From Woeseiaceae bacterium (GTDB lineage Bacteria; Pseudomonadota; Gammaproteobacteria; Steroidobacterales; Woeseiaceae), in the NCBI GenBank assembly GCA_024640345.1, contig JAHEFD010000007.1, forward strand, positions 8,779 through 72,778: a stretch of 64,000 bases of DNA, written 5' to 3'. Below the pieces are notes generated by a model that was not told where the DNA came from, did not search any database, and saw nothing but the letters and a program-made list of their open reading frames with translations. Below are positions 17,966 to 30,821 of this stretch, in pieces. Position numbers and translations under genes: made by a program. Positions within the stretch are counted from its first letter, which is position 1, and each line of letters begins with the position of its first letter.

Positions 17966-17981
17966 AGCGAATCTCGTGCCA
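17966..17981 (-). promoter_or_regulatory. sigma-54 (-24/-12) promoter of pilA
   Basis: On the minus strand the sequence reads TGGCAC-GAGAT-TCGCT, giving the invariant GG and GC dinucleotides with exactly 10 bp between. The -24 half is perfect; the -12 half has one deviation (TCGC for TTGC). The expected start is about 36 nt ahead of the pilA ATG. Confidence 0.75.
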
Positions 17982-18166
17982 GAAATGCCTTAATAAGCAT
18001 AACTGATTGATTAATAAGCTAGTTTATCCACTTTTCAGTCAGCCTTATATGGCAGCAGGCAATGCAACCGTTGCCGAAAAGCGACTATCGGTCGAAAAGT
18101 GACAGATCTCGTCACCCCGGTCTTTGCGCCGGTTCACAAAACGGGAAACCGCTTTACATAACCTTA

Positions 18167-19891
18167 TTAACGGCTGAATTTGTCACCGAAGAAATCGCCT
18201 TCGTTCCAGGTTGGTCGTACGCTGTCCTCTGCCACGGCGTAACCTATCCTGACATTGGCCCGGGCAAAGCGTAACGCGGATGGCCAGTCGATCGGCCGAG
18301 TCATGTCGTCGCTGGGTTGATGGTAGTACGTCTGCAAAAAACCACGCCAGATAGGCTCGCCATCGATGTTCGGATCCGAGGAAGTAAACCCGGGTACCAG
18401 GAAAACTGATGGAACACCCTGCTTGACGAATGAATACTGGTCACTGCGAATAAAAATAACTTCCTCGGGCATCGGGTCCGGTGACAGATCAAAATCTTCT
18501 GCTGAAATTGCTTCGTCGATGACGTTCTGTAATGAAGAGTGTTCGGCCCCGAACGCGATGATGTCGGCAACAGGATAGAGAAGAAGCGGCATGTCGAGAT
18601 TTACGTTCGCAATGATGGAGTCGCTCGACACTGTCGGGTAATGCGCGTAGTAATCAGAACCGACTAATCCTCGCTCCTCGCCGGTCAGCGCGATAAAAAT
18701 AATCGACCGTTTCGGCGGCTCCGGCATGGATGCAAAAGCCCGCGCAGTTTCGATCAGAATCGCCGAACCCATCGCGTTGTCATACATGCCGTTGTAGATG
18801 TCATCGCCATTTTTCGGCACACCGGTACCCACGTGATCCAGATGAGCGGTAAATACAACATACTCAGCCGACAGCTCCGGATCGCTGCCACGCAGAATAC
18901 CGATGATGTTCGGACTCGTTATCGATTCATGCTCCGTTTTCCGAGCCAGCGTCACCTCAGTTCCCAACGGGGTCGACAACGGGCGACCGGCGTCAGCTGC
19001 ATCGAGCGCGTCTTCAAAACTGATCGGAGCTCGGCTGAACAACTCTTCAGCAGGCGGTACATTGATCGTCGCCGAACCCTGTAATTCCGGAAAGTAGTTC
19101 GCGGCATCACCGGAAAGGTTGATCCAGGACATGCCCTGCCTGACGCCCGCGTTTTCAGATATTCGTTCCCAGGAGTATCGACTCTGATCGGTTCTTGAGC
19201 GAAGGCCTATTACACCCACTGCACCGCGAGCAACGGCTTCTTCTGCCTTCGTAATACCCGAGGAATAGAATGCGCGTTCGTTGTGCGGGAAAGTGTCCGG
19301 AGCGCCACCGAACATTGCGATAATTTTTCCTGCTACGTCGACACCATCGTAGTCCGTATAGTTCATGTCAGGTGCGTGAATGCCGAAACCGACGAACACA
19401 ACCTCCGCCGTGATACTGGTTTCGTCTCGTACGACATCGCCGCCCATGACGAAATCTTCTTTCCATCGCTGGCTTTTTTCCTGGCCATCCTGGTGAAAAA
19501 CGACTGATGCCGATTCGGTATCAATTTTGCGCGCGAGCATCGGAACGGCCTGGAACCAGCTGCCGTCTTCGCCACCTGGCAGAAGCCCGATTTCCTCGAA
19601 ATGTTTTGCTACATAGGCTGCCGCTTCATCATATTCGGGCGAACCTGTCATGCGACCGCGTAACGCATCGTCGGCAAGATATCTCAGATGAGCCTCGATC
19701 CTCTCCCGGTCGATGACAGAAAGCCCCTGATCAAGACCGGCCGCAGGCGTTTCTGATCGGCCAGCAACCGGATTCGCTGTTTCAGGCTGTTGGTCTTTCG
19801 AACAGCCTGCCACGACCAGCAGTCCAACCAGCAGGTACAGGATAATATTTTTCAATTTGTTCACCACGTAGTCGACGAGGCGACGGATCAT
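18167..19891 (-). CDS. M28 family zinc aminopeptidase lipoprotein with PA domain
   Basis: About 574 residues from ATG 19891; an earlier frame start would overlap metH. The signal is YLLVGLLVVAGC, with lipobox VAGC. A PA-domain segment (GFGIHAPDMNYTDYDG...GAVGVIGL) is inserted before the catalytic part. Co-catalytic zinc ligands of M28 are visible in TAHLDH, the YDNAMG aspartate, the GEER glutamates, NLDM and YYHQPSDD. It should cut N-terminal residues from peptides outside the cytoplasm. The gene follows metH by 43 bp on the same strand, so read-through is possible though functions differ. The 185 bp between its end and the pilA promoter hold no gene. Confidence 0.9.
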   Translation of the reverse strand: MIRRLVDYVVNKLKNIILYLLVGLLVVAGCSKDQQPETANPVAGRSETPAAGLDQGLSVIDRERIEAHLRYLADDALRGRMTGSPEYDEAAAYVAKHFEEIGLLPGGEDGSWFQAVPMLARKIDTESASVVFHQDGQEKSQRWKEDFVMGGDVVRDETSITAEVVFVGFGIHAPDMNYTDYDGVDVAGKIIAMFGGAPDTFPHNERAFYSSGITKAEEAVARGAVGVIGLRSRTDQSRYSWERISENAGVRQGMSWINLSGDAANYFPELQGSATINVPPAEELFSRAPISFEDALDAADAGRPLSTPLGTEVTLARKTEHESITSPNIIGILRGSDPELSAEYVVFTAHLDHVGTGVPKNGDDIYNGMYDNAMGSAILIETARAFASMPEPPKRSIIFIALTGEERGLVGSDYYAHYPTVSSDSIIANVNLDMPLLLYPVADIIAFGAEHSSLQNVIDEAISAEDFDLSPDPMPEEVIFIRSDQYSFVKQGVPSVFLVPGFTSSDPNIDGEPIWRGFLQTYYHQPSDDMTRPIDWPSALRFARANVRIGYAVAEDSVRPTWNEGDFFGDKFSR

Positions 19892-19934
19892 AACAAGCCA
19901 GATACCGTCGCTGCCAAACGATTTAGAATAAGCT

Positions 19935-22900
19935 TCAGGCAGCGTCGGCCTTGGCGGGGTCATATCCCAGGTTCGGTGCCAGCCAGCGCTCGACCTCGGC
20001 AACGGTCATGCCCTGTCTTTCCGCATAGGATTCCACCTGGTCACGGGCAATCTTGCCGACAGAAAAATAGCGGGATTCCGGATGAGAGAAGTAAAAGCCA
20101 CTCACCGCAGCGGTCGGGAACATCGCGTAGGAATCGGTTAACTGCAGACCGATGGAATTCTCGACATCGAGCAATTTCCACAGCTTCCCTTTCTCGATGT
20201 GGTCCGGACACGCGGGATACCCCGGTGCCGGTCGAATTCCGCGATACTTCTCGGCGATCAGATCATTATTGCTGAGCTTCTCGTTCGGCTGGTAACCCCA
20301 GAACTCCGTCCTTGTCCGCGCGTGCATGTACTCTGCCAGAGCTTCGGCCAGCCGGTCAGCCAGCGCTTTCAACACAATGCTGCTGTAATCATCGTGTTGC
20401 GCCTCGAACCTCTGAACATGCTCATCGATGCCAATTCCTGCCGTAACGGCAAAACAACCGATGTAATCATTCACGCGGCTCTCGGCAGGCGCGACGTAAT
20501 CGGCGAGACAATGGTGAAACTGTCCGGCAGGTTTACTGCGTTGCTGCCTTAAATGACAGAGACGGGCAAGCTCCTGGCCGCGAGTATCATCGGTGAAAAT
20601 TCGAATGTCGTCGTAATCGACCGAACCGGCGTGGAAAAAGCCCAATGTTGCACGCGCCTGTAACCATTTTTCGCTGATTATCTTATCCAGCATGATAGAC
20701 GCATCGCTAAACAGCGTGCGAGCTGCATCTCCGACGATTTTGTCGCTGAGAATCGCGGGGTACTTGCCATGAAATTCCCAGGCATTGAAAAATGGCATCC
20801 AGTCGATGTAGTCCTTGAGCACGGCCAGGTCGACATCCTCGAATACACGCGTACCTGTGAACGTCGGCGCCGGGGGCGAATAGGAATGCCAGTCCGGCTG
20901 GAATCGATTATCCCGGGCCCGCTGCAACGTCAGTTGCGGAGCCAGGCGCGTGTTCCCGGCGGCATGTCGCTCTCGTCGCTTTGCATTCTCCTCGCGTGTT
21001 TTCGATACCAGTGCGGCCCTTGTGTCGTCTTCCGTAAGCGCCTGTGCAACACCGACAGAACGGGAAGCGTCCTTCACGTAAATAACGGGACCTTCGTATT
21101 TGGGCTCGATCTTCACGGCCGTGTGTGCCGGCGACGTAGTTGCTCCGCCGATGAGCAGTGGCAATTCAAAACCCAACCGCTGCATTTCGCTCGCAACGTA
21201 TACCATCTCGTCAAGTGAAGGCGTAATCAGCCCAGACAGCCCGATGATCTGCGCATTCTCCCGACGAGCGGCGTCAAGGATCTTTTCGCAGGAGACCATG
21301 ACACCCAGATCGATCACCTCGAAGTTGTTGCATTGCAGAACGACGCCAACGATGTTCTTGCCTATATCGTGAACGTCGCCTTTCACCGTTGCCATGATGA
21401 TTTTGCCGTTCGTCTCGATCGCACCACCCTTTTCTTCCTCAATAAACGGAACAAGATGACCGACCGCTTTTTTCATCACCCGAGCTGATTTAACGACCTG
21501 CGGCAAAAACATCTTTCCTTCGCCGAACAAGTCACCAACCACGTTCATTCCCGACATCAACGGACCTTCAATCACGTCCAGTGGTCGGGTAGCTGCCAGG
21601 CGTGCTTCCTCCGTGTCAGCGACGACAAATTCATCGATGCCATTGACCAGCGCGTGCTCGAGTCGCTTGTCGACCGGCTTCTCCCGCCAGCTTAAGTCCT
21701 TTCCTTTTCCTTTCTGACCAGCCGCCTGGCCTTTGTATTCTTCCGCTACATCCAGCAACCGTTCTGTCGCGTCGTCACGACGATTCAGGACAACGTCCTC
21801 AACGGCGTCCCGAAGCTTCTCAGGCAGGTCCTGATAGATCGCGAGCTGGCCTGCGTTAACGATGCCCATATCCATGCCGGCCTTTATCGCGTGATAGAGG
21901 AAAACCGAATGAATCGCTTCGCGAACAATGTTGTTGCCACGAAATGAAAAAGAAACATTGCTCACGCCGCCGCTGACCAATGCATGAGGCAACGTGTCCT
22001 TGATTCGCCTTGCAGCCTCGATGAAGTCCAGCCCGTAGCTGTTGTGCTCTTCGATGCCGGTCGCAATCGCAAAAATATTCGGATCAAAAATAATGTCAGC
22101 AGGATCGAATCCGACTTCTTCAGTCAGTATCCGGTAGCACCGCTGGCAAATCTCGACCTTGCGATCGACGTTATCCGCCTGCCCCTCTTCGTCAAACGCC
22201 ATAACGACGACAGCGGCACCGTAGTCGCGGACCAGCCGTGCCTGGCGAATAAATTGTTCCTCTCCTTCTTTCAGGCTGATCGAGTTGACGACCCCCTTGC
22301 CTTGTACGCATTGGAGCCCCGCTTCTATAACCGACCACTTCGACGAATCGATCATGACGGGTACGCGAGCAACGTCAGGTTCCGAGGCAATAAGATTCAG
22401 ATAGGTCACCATCGCCGCCTCGGAATCGAGCATGCCCTCATCCATGTTTACATCGACGATCTGTGCGCCATTCTCGACCTGTTGACGCGCAATCTGCACG
22501 GCGTCGGTATAGTTGTCAGCCTCGATCAACTTCCTGAAAATGGCTGAACCGGTGACGTTGCTGCGCTCGCCAACATTGACGAACAGGTCGCCCGGGCCGA
22601 GATTCACCGGTTCGAGCCCGGACAAACGGCAACGGATCTCAATCTCGGGAATCGCTCGTGGCACCTGGCCATCAATAACCGTCCGCAATGCACGAATGTG
22701 ATCGGGCGTCGTTCCGCAACATCCACCGACAAGATTTACCAGGCCGCTTGCAACGAATTCGCCGACAATGCCGGCCATGTGTTCAGGCGTTTCGTCATAC
22801 TCGCCGAACTCGTTTGGCAGACCGGCATTTGGATGGGCGCTGACACGAGTGTTCGCAACCCGGGAGAGCTCGGCCACATACGGGCGCATATCTTCCGCAC

Positions 22901-23657
22901 CAAGCGCACAGTTCAACCCAATCATGAACGGATCTGCGTGCCTGACCGAATTCCAGAATGCCTCCGTTGTCTGCCCGGAAAGTGTTCTTCCTGACGCATC
23001 GGTAATGGTTCCCGATATCATTACCGGCAAAGTGACACCGGTCGCTTCGAAACTGCGTTTGATCGCAAAAATTGCCGCCTTCGCATTGAGCGTATCGAAA
23101 ATCGTTTCAACCATCAGGAAGTCGACGCCTCCCTCGATCAGGGCGGTGGCAGCTTGTTCGTAAGTCCCGGCAAGTACGGCAAAAGTAATGTTCCGGTAGC
23201 CGGGATCATTGACGTCCGGTGATATCGATGCGGTTCGGTTAGCGGGGCCCAGAACACCTGCGACGAAACGGGGCGTACCGGTTTCTGCAGAATATTTGTC
23301 CGCTGCTTCACGAGCGATGCTGGCGGACGCGCTGTTGATCTCGGCTACCAGCGATTCCAGCCCATAGTCGCCCATCGATGGCGCATTCGCGTTGAATGTA
23401 TTGGTCTCAATGATGTCGGCACCGGCCTCGAGAAACTGCCGATGAATATCCTGAATGACGTGCGGCCTGGTGATCGATAACAGGTCGTTGTTACCTTTGA
23501 GGTCCGATTGCCAGTCCTTGAATCGATCGCCACGATAGTCCGCCTCGCTGAGGCCCAGCCCCTGGATCATGGTACCCATCGCGCCATCCAGCAGGAGGAT
23601 TCTTTCGTTCAGCGCTGAATTGAGCGCTTCTATTCTTTGTTCCCGTTCCATGATCAT
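19935..23657 (-). CDS. metH: cobalamin-dependent methionine synthase
   Basis: Transfers the methyl group of 5-methyltetrahydrofolate through cobalamin to homocysteine. At 1240 residues all four modules are present: homocysteine domain with zinc ligands C250, C313 and C314; pterin-binding domain ([11 protein letters not shown] onward); B12 cap and binding domains with the cobalt-coordinating H763 in DVHDIGKN; and the SAM reactivation domain with [12 protein letters not shown]. There are no breaks. It follows metF by 3 bp and is the third gene of the ArsR-methyltransferase operon. No cobalamin riboswitch was seen. Confidence 0.98.
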   Translation of the reverse strand: MIMEREQRIEALNSALNERILLLDGAMGTMIQGLGLSEADYRGDRFKDWQSDLKGNNDLLSITRPHVIQDIHRQFLEAGADIIETNTFNANAPSMGDYGLESLVAEINSASASIAREAADKYSAETGTPRFVAGVLGPANRTASISPDVNDPGYRNITFAVLAGTYEQAATALIEGGVDFLMVETIFDTLNAKAAIFAIKRSFEATGVTLPVMISGTITDASGRTLSGQTTEAFWNSVRHADPFMIGLNCALGAEDMRPYVAELSRVANTRVSAHPNAGLPNEFGEYDETPEHMAGIVGEFVASGLVNLVGGCCGTTPDHIRALRTVIDGQVPRAIPEIEIRCRLSGLEPVNLGPGDLFVNVGERSNVTGSAIFRKLIEADNYTDAVQIARQQVENGAQIVDVNMDEGMLDSEAAMVTYLNLIASEPDVARVPVMIDSSKWSVIEAGLQCVQGKGVVNSISLKEGEEQFIRQARLVRDYGAAVVVMAFDEEGQADNVDRKVEICQRCYRILTEEVGFDPADIIFDPNIFAIATGIEEHNSYGLDFIEAARRIKDTLPHALVSGGVSNVSFSFRGNNIVREAIHSVFLYHAIKAGMDMGIVNAGQLAIYQDLPEKLRDAVEDVVLNRRDDATERLLDVAEEYKGQAAGQKGKGKDLSWREKPVDKRLEHALVNGIDEFVVADTEEARLAATRPLDVIEGPLMSGMNVVGDLFGEGKMFLPQVVKSARVMKKAVGHLVPFIEEEKGGAIETNGKIIMATVKGDVHDIGKNIVGVVLQCNNFEVIDLGVMVSCEKILDAARRENAQIIGLSGLITPSLDEMVYVASEMQRLGFELPLLIGGATTSPAHTAVKIEPKYEGPVIYVKDASRSVGVAQALTEDDTRAALVSKTREENAKRRERHAAGNTRLAPQLTLQRARDNRFQPDWHSYSPPAPTFTGTRVFEDVDLAVLKDYIDWMPFFNAWEFHGKYPAILSDKIVGDAARTLFSDASIMLDKIISEKWLQARATLGFFHAGSVDYDDIRIFTDDTRGQELARLCHLRQQRSKPAGQFHHCLADYVAPAESRVNDYIGCFAVTAGIGIDEHVQRFEAQHDDYSSIVLKALADRLAEALAEYMHARTRTEFWGYQPNEKLSNNDLIAEKYRGIRPAPGYPACPDHIEKGKLWKLLDVENSIGLQLTDSYAMFPTAAVSGFYFSHPESRYFSVGKIARDQVESYAERQGMTVAEVERWLAPNLGYDPAKADAA

Positions 23658-23660
23658 CCT

Positions 23661-24527
<867 letters not shown>

Positions 24528-24534
24528 TTAATTA

Positions 24535-25428
24535 CTAAGCCGCCGCAGTGCGATTGCCAACGGCCGTCGCGACAGACACTAGCCAGACAGGGTCTTTCTT
24601 CGGCGCAAACCGGGCCGGTGCAAGCCGAAGACCGGCGTCTTTGCTCCAGCTGGCCAGGGAGTCCTGGACGTCGGTGGACGCTCTTTTCAAGACCGATTCT
24701 AGAACAAACAGTCGTCCGCCCGGGCGCAACAGCCGCCGAGCTTCGACAAGTGCCCGTACCGGATCACGGGCATCTGCCAGTACATCGTCGATAATGATCG
24801 TATTGAATTCACTGTCTGCGAATGGCAAGCGATACATATCACCCTTTCTCAGACTGCAGTTCGGAATGCCTGCGAGCAACAGTTCGGCGCGAGCCAGTTG
24901 ACGGGCATCGGCATCGATGTCCACGCCTACCGCACGATTTGCCCGGCTGGCTAACAGCTTGAGGATAGCGCCTCTTCCACAACCGACATCAAGGAGATCA
25001 CCGATCGGGGCCGCGACCGTTAAATCGAGAATTGCCCTGTGCAGCGCGCGATGCGCAGAGTCATCAACATAGCCGTCACCAACTTCTCCAATTCGCTCGC
25101 CGCGGCCCTGGCGCAGGAGATTCCAGTCAGCCACGAAAACCGGGTCATCATCCGGTATCAATTGCAGCAACTGGTAAAGGGGTGCCGGCGCATCTTTTCG
25201 GCCGGGTACCCGGTAGAACACCCGCTTGCCGTCGCGGAACCTTACCAACAGGCCCGCGTCACAGAGCTGCTTAAGCTGCTGGGAGATCCTCGGCTGGCTC
25301 TGGCCGATCACACGGGTCAGCTCGGATACGCTGCACTCGCCCTGCAAACAAAGCGCGACCAGCCTGAGGCGCGTCGGGTCGCCCAAAGTCTTCAGGTGCA
25401 ACAGCAGTGCTTTGCTCGCTTCATTCAT
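24535..25428 (-). CDS. ArsR-type regulator fused to SAM-dependent methyltransferase domain
   Basis: A 297-residue fusion. Residues 1-80 are an ArsR winged helix with recognition helix around QPRISQQLKQL (46-56); from about 120 a class I methyltransferase fold follows, with motif I LLDVGCGRGAI (145-155), VGVDIDADA and a DDVLADARDP strand. Metal-binding cysteines of classical ArsR are not apparent. Fusions of this kind sit upstream of metF, metH or ahcY in several proteobacteria and are thought to sense SAM or S-adenosylhomocysteine; the ligand here is inference. It is first in the operon with metF and metH and is preceded by a matching palindrome, so autoregulation is likely. Confidence 0.9.
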   Translation of the reverse strand: MNEASKALLLHLKTLGDPTRLRLVALCLQGECSVSELTRVIGQSQPRISQQLKQLCDAGLLVRFRDGKRVFYRVPGRKDAPAPLYQLLQLIPDDDPVFVADWNLLRQGRGERIGEVGDGYVDDSAHRALHRAILDLTVAAPIGDLLDVGCGRGAILKLLASRANRAVGVDIDADARQLARAELLLAGIPNCSLRKGDMYRLPFADSEFNTIIIDDVLADARDPVRALVEARRLLRPGGRLFVLESVLKRASTDVQDSLASWSKDAGLRLAPARFAPKKDPVWLVSVATAVGNRTAAA

Positions 25429-25432
25429 AAAT

Positions 25433-25452
25433 ATATAAAGATCTTTTTATAT
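25433..25452. promoter_or_regulatory. palindromic operator of the met operon
   Basis: ATATAAA (25433-25439) and TTTATAT (25446-25452) are perfect inverted arms separated by 6 bp. The site begins 5 bp ahead of the regulator start codon and lies just downstream of the predicted transcription start. AT-rich palindromes of this size are typical ArsR-family targets. Confidence 0.65.
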
Positions 25453-25464
25453 TAAACGACGCAG

Positions 25465-25494
25465 ATTCTAGCATTTTGCCTGCGGAGCAGGCAA
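25465..25494 (-). promoter_or_regulatory. sigma-70 promoter of regulator-metF-metH operon
   Basis: On the minus strand TTGCCT (25494-25489) and TAGAAT (25470-25465) are separated by 18 bp; the -10 matches consensus at five of six bases. The -35 lies within a perfect hairpin TTGCCTGC-TCC-GCAGGCAA (25476-25494), which might also act as a weak stop after hslO. Transcription would begin near 25458, next to the palindrome. Confidence 0.55.
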
Positions 25495-25510
25495 TGACAC
25501 CCTTGTTCAT

Positions 25511-26383
25511 TTAATGGAGGCGGCTTGTGCCGGTCAGGGCCTGGTCGGAAAAGACGCGGCCGACATCAATTGCGTCAAACGACCGCATGCGACCACAGTA
25601 TTCACAGGTGACTTCGACGTTGCCGTTTTCGGCAAGCGCTGCACGGGTCTCGGACTCACCGAGAAATCGCAGCACCTCCTCGACCCGGGACTGCGTGCAA
25701 CGACAATGAAAGCGGACCGGCCGGGCGTTGAACACCCTGACGTCGTCCTCGGCGAAGAGCTTGTGAAGCAGCATTGTAGTTGCACCGTCGACGAGATCGT
25801 CCGGTCGCAGCGTAGCAATCAGGAAGCCGAGGCGCCGCCAGTCGTCCTCGTTCATCGGCAGCTCTCCGGGCATCTGCTGCAGCACGATCCCGCCGCAATG
25901 CGAGGCACTCGTTGCGAGCGCCAGGTGACTCGGGATCTGTACCGACTGATCGAAGTAGTTTTCCAGGCTTGCGGCCAATGAATCGGGGCTGACATCGACG
26001 ATACCCTGGTAAGGCCGCTCCATGGCACCGGCGTCAATCGTCACCGCGCAGCGTGCGCCGGTAACAAGCTCTGCGAAGGAAGTCGATTCCGCATTGACAG
26101 TCGAGATTGCCATACCACGCAGATCCAGGCTGTCGGTGCACTGCATAACCAACATGCTCAGCGGTCCGTCGCCGGAAAATTGCAGTGTTACGGACCCGTC
26201 AAACTTGAGGCTCTGCGCAAGCAGCGAGGTTGCCGAGGCCGCGTGACCCAGCACTTCGGCAACGGGCGCTGAATATTCGTGACCCTGCAACATCCGCTGC
26301 CAGGCGCTTTCGAGTTGCACCAGTGCGCCCCGTACCGGCAGACGATCGAACACGAAAGGAAGAATCGTATCCCGGTCTGCCAT
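25511..26383 (-). CDS. hslO: redox-regulated chaperone Hsp33
   Basis: Holdase activated by oxidative unfolding. The 290-residue product carries the zinc-binding redox switch as C227-X-C229 and C260-X2-C263 near the C-terminus, with the expected about 30-residue spacing. The N-terminal body with LGHAASATSLLAQSLKFDG is typical. It overlaps the gatB stop by 1 bp, forming the last gene of the gatC-gatA-gatB-hslO run. Confidence 0.95.
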   Translation of the reverse strand: MADRDTILPFVFDRLPVRGALVQLESAWQRMLQGHEYSAPVAEVLGHAASATSLLAQSLKFDGSVTLQFSGDGPLSMLVMQCTDSLDLRGMAISTVNAESTSFAELVTGARCAVTIDAGAMERPYQGIVDVSPDSLAASLENYFDQSVQIPSHLALATSASHCGGIVLQQMPGELPMNEDDWRRLGFLIATLRPDDLVDGATTMLLHKLFAEDDVRVFNARPVRFHCRCTQSRVEEVLRFLGESETRAALAENGNVEVTCEYCGRMRSFDAIDVGRVFSDQALTGTSRLH

Positions 26384-27822
26384 CAGCCGAGCTTTTCCTT
26401 GAGCAGCTTGTTAACCTGCCCGGGATTTGCCTTGCCGCCGGTTTCCTTCATGACCTGGCCGACGAAGAACCCAAGCAGCTTGTCCTTGCCGCCACGATAG
26501 TCGGCGGCCTGGCCGGGATTAGCCGCGATCACGGCATCCACAATCGCTTCGATTGCCGATGTATCAGTAATCTGCTTGAGACCCTTCGCTTCAATAATGT
26601 CGTCAGCACTGCCACCGTCAGACCACATCGCGTCGAACACTTCCTTGGCGATCTTTCCCGATATCGTGTTGTCATTGATGCGGTTGACGAGGCCTGCCAG
26701 CGCGTCGGCGTCGATCCTGCTTTCCTGGATCTCGAGACCTTCCTTGTTCAGCAGCGCCGACAAATCGCCAATGACCCAATTGGCGGCAACCTGGGGTTTC
26801 GCGTCGGTCGCCGCGGCAAGCTTTTCGAAGTAATCAGACAATGCCCGGCTGCCCGTCAGAATCTCGGCGTCCGCCGCCTTCAAATCGTATTGTTCAACGA
26901 ATCGCGCCTGTTTCACGTCCGGCAGTTCCGGCAAAGTCTGCCTTACCGCCTCGACAAATGACTCATCGATTTCGACCGGCAGCAAGTCCGGGTCCGGGAA
27001 ATAGCGATAGTCGTTTGCCTCTTCCTTCGATCGCATCGACCGCGTCTCGTCTTTATCGGAATCATAGAGACGCGTTTCCTGTACTACCTCGCCGCCATCT
27101 TCGATCAATTCGATCTGGCGCTCGATTTCAAAGTTGATCGCTTTCTCTACAAACCGAAACGAATTCAGGTTCTTCAACTCAGCACGCGTACCGAGTTTCG
27201 TTTGACCTCGTGGTCGCACCGATACGTTCGCGTCACAACGAAAAGATCCTTCCTGCATGTTGCCATCAGAGATTTCCAGGTAACGGACGATGGAATGAAT
27301 CTTCTTCATGTAGGCAACGGCTTCTTTGGCAGACCTGAGATCCGGTTCCGACACGATTTCGAGAAGCGGTGTGCCTGCCCGATTCAGGTCGATTCCCGTG
27401 GAGTCGCCAAATCCCTCGTGCACCGACTTGCCCGCGTCCTCCTCGAGGTGCGCCCGGGTAATCCCGATGCGTTTTTCGTTGCCGTCATCGCCATGAATAA
27501 ACAGCTCACCACCTTCGACGATTGGCAGCTCGTACTGGCTGATCTGGTAGCCTTTCGGCAGATCGGGATAGAAATAATTCTTGCGCGCAAATATCGATCG
27601 CGGCGCAATACTCGCGTTGACAGCCAGGCCAAATTTGGTCGCCATGCGCACAACTTCGGCATTCAGCACCGGCAGCACACCCGGGTATCCGAGGTCGACC
27701 AGGCACGCCTGGGAATTGGGGTCGGCCCCATAAGCTGTTGATGCACCAGAGAAAATTTTACTTTTCGTAGCAAGCTGGCAGTGAATTTCCAGGCCGATGA
27801 CGACTTCCCAGTTTCCGCTCAT
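26383..27822 (-). CDS. gatB: Asp-tRNA(Asn)/Glu-tRNA(Gln) amidotransferase subunit B
   Basis: tRNA-binding and kinase-like subunit of GatCAB, activating the side chain of mischarged Asp-tRNA(Asn) or Glu-tRNA(Gln). The 479-residue product starts [20 protein letters not shown]; the ATG at 27822 overlaps the gatA stop by ATGA. The metal site around [14 protein letters not shown] and the [14 protein letters not shown] motif are intact; the C-terminal YqeY-like helical domain is present. A longer frame to 27957 would intrude into gatA. Confidence 0.97.
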   Translation of the reverse strand: MSGNWEVVIGLEIHCQLATKSKIFSGASTAYGADPNSQACLVDLGYPGVLPVLNAEVVRMATKFGLAVNASIAPRSIFARKNYFYPDLPKGYQISQYELPIVEGGELFIHGDDGNEKRIGITRAHLEEDAGKSVHEGFGDSTGIDLNRAGTPLLEIVSEPDLRSAKEAVAYMKKIHSIVRYLEISDGNMQEGSFRCDANVSVRPRGQTKLGTRAELKNLNSFRFVEKAINFEIERQIELIEDGGEVVQETRLYDSDKDETRSMRSKEEANDYRYFPDPDLLPVEIDESFVEAVRQTLPELPDVKQARFVEQYDLKAADAEILTGSRALSDYFEKLAAATDAKPQVAANWVIGDLSALLNKEGLEIQESRIDADALAGLVNRINDNTISGKIAKEVFDAMWSDGGSADDIIEAKGLKQITDTSAIEAIVDAVIAANPGQAADYRGGKDKLLGFFVGQVMKETGGKANPGQVNKLLKEKLG

Positions 27823-29300
27823 GCGAAATCCTCCGGCCCCTCGGTATGCCAGTCGGTCAGCTGCTGATACTGGTGTGCGCAGGCCAGGATCGTTTCTTCC
27901 GCGAAATGTGGTCCAACGAGCTGTAAGCCGACAGGCAGACCATCGGCAAAGCCGCATGGTACGGAAATGCCCGGCAGACCGGCCAGGTTGGCCCCAATCG
28001 TATAGATGTCATTGAGATACATCGTTATCGGATCGTCGGTTTTTTCACCGATCGCGAATGCCGTCGTCGGCGCGGTTGGCCCGGCGATAACATCGACTTT
28101 CTCAAACGCATTCTTGAAGTCGCGACTGATCAGTTGCCTGACCTTTTGTGCTTTCAGGTAATACGCGTCGTAGTATCCGGCCGATAATACGTAGGTACCG
28201 GTCATGATCCGACGCTTCACTTCCGCACCGAAGCCTTCTCCGCGAGAACGGCAATAGAGATCGGACAGATCTTCAGGGTCACCACAGCGATGGCCAAAGC
28301 GAACCCCATCGAACCGCGAAAGATTCGATGAGCATTCAGCGGGTGCGACGACATAGTAGGTTGGTACGGAAAGCCCAATGCTTGGCAGGTCAATTTCGAC
28401 GAGACTCGCACCGGCATCTTCGAGCGCGGCAAGTGACGCGCGCACCCGCTCTGCACAGCTTGCATCGAGACCCTCGTCGAAGTGCTGGCGAACGACCCCA
28501 ATCTTCAGGCCCTTGACCGGCTTCGACAGACCAGCAACATAGTCCGGTACCGGATGATCAGCAGAGGTCGAGTCACGTTTGTCCAGACCAGCCATTACAC
28601 CAAGCAACAATGCCGCGTCTTCAGCGGATCTCGTGATGACGCCTGCCTGGTCGAGGCTGGATGCAAATGCCACCATGCCATAGCGGGATACCCGACCGTA
28701 TGTCGGCTTCAGGCCCACGATGCCCGTCAGTGCTGCCGGCTGGCGAATCGAGCCGCCTGTATCAGTCCCGGTAGCTGCCGGAACCAGGCGCGCGGCTACT
28801 GCTGCAGCCGAACCGCCGGAGGATCCACCGGGCGATAGTTTCGTGTTCCACGGATTGGTCACCGGCCCGTAGAAACTGGTTTCGTTGGACGAACCCATCG
28901 CGAATTCGTCCATGTTGGTCTTGCCGAGCATGACAGCACCGGCATCGGCCATGCGCTGGACGACCGTCGCGTCATAAGGCGAAACAAAGTCACCGAGAAT
29001 CTTTGAACCGCAGGTCGTCAATACACCTTTCGTGCAGAAAAGGTCTTTATGCACAATCGGCAGACCGTTCAACGGACCGCCAGTGCCATTGGCTCTCGCC
29101 TTGTCTGCCAGGTCTGCCTGCAGAAGCGCCGACTCGGCGGTTACCGTGATGAATGCATTCAGTGTCGCGCCATGAGCCTCGATTCGGCCGAGAAGCGCTT
29201 CCGTCAATTCGCGGGATGAGAAATCGCCCCGGGAAAGCCCATCGTAAAGCCCCCGCAGAGTCTGCCGATGCAATGCGTCTCCCGCCGGGCTCCTGGTCAC
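27819..29300 (-). CDS. gatA: Asp-tRNA(Asn)/Glu-tRNA(Gln) amidotransferase subunit A
   Basis: Amidase-signature subunit that frees ammonia from glutamine and passes it to GatB. The 493-residue protein has the Ser-cisSer-Lys triad in [23 protein letters not shown] and [12 protein letters not shown], as well as the GatA-typical [13 protein letters not shown] start at 29300 overlaps the gatC stop (GTGA). A second amidase-signature gene at 62684 is exported and unrelated in role. Confidence 0.97.
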   Translation of the reverse strand: MTRSPAGDALHRQTLRGLYDGLSRGDFSSRELTEALLGRIEAHGATLNAFITVTAESALLQADLADKARANGTGGPLNGLPIVHKDLFCTKGVLTTCGSKILGDFVSPYDATVVQRMADAGAVMLGKTNMDEFAMGSSNETSFYGPVTNPWNTKLSPGGSSGGSAAAVAARLVPAATGTDTGGSIRQPAALTGIVGLKPTYGRVSRYGMVAFASSLDQAGVITRSAEDAALLLGVMAGLDKRDSTSADHPVPDYVAGLSKPVKGLKIGVVRQHFDEGLDASCAERVRASLAALEDAGASLVEIDLPSIGLSVPTYYVVAPAECSSNLSRFDGVRFGHRCGDPEDLSDLYCRSRGEGFGAEVKRRIMTGTYVLSAGYYDAYYLKAQKVRQLISRDFKNAFEKVDVIAGPTAPTTAFAIGEKTDDPITMYLNDIYTIGANLAGLPGISVPCGFADGLPVGLQLVGPHFAEETILACAHQYQQLTDWHTEGPEDFA

Positions 29301-29584
29301 TCGATTACCTTCGGAACCAGGTAATAACCCTTCTCCGTGGAAGGGGCATTTTGCTGGACGAAATCGCGTTGATCGGGCTCGGTGACATCATCGGCGCGCA
29401 AACGCTGCGACATATGGAGGGGGTGCGCCATCGGCAGTACGTCGTCGGTCGAGACCGCCTGCAGCTGGTCGACGAAATCCACTATTCTGGACAGCTTTTT
29501 GACGACGTCGTCGACCTCTCCGTCCTCCAGTTCGAGGCGCGCGAGGGTGGCGACATGTTGGACCTGTTGTTTCGTTAATGACAC
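29297..29584 (-). CDS. gatC: Asp-tRNA(Asn)/Glu-tRNA(Gln) amidotransferase subunit C
   Basis: Small stabilising subunit that wraps between GatA and GatB. The 95-residue product starts at GTG 29584 ([19 protein letters not shown]), with GGA nine bases upstream; an earlier ATG at 29686 adds unrelated residues. The second half has [20 protein letters not shown], the typical GatC tail. First gene of the gatCAB-hslO operon, divergent from mreB. Confidence 0.95.
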   Translation of the reverse strand: MSLTKQQVQHVATLARLELEDGEVDDVVKKLSRIVDFVDQLQAVSTDDVLPMAHPLHMSQRLRADDVTEPDQRDFVQQNAPSTEKGYYLVPKVIE

Positions 29585-29610
29585 GGGATTTTCCGGATTT
29601 GCTCGCCTGA

Positions 29611-30762
<1,152 letters not shown>

Positions 30763-30821
30763 CAAGAAAAGAGAATTGGTTACCAGCGTAGCCGGACCCA
30801 TTATGCGAATATTCGACGCTG

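Noticed and set aside
27819-29300. gatA and the 62684 amidase as duplicates of one gene
   Set aside because: They share only the amidase signature; the second has an export signal and a DTQGS motif.
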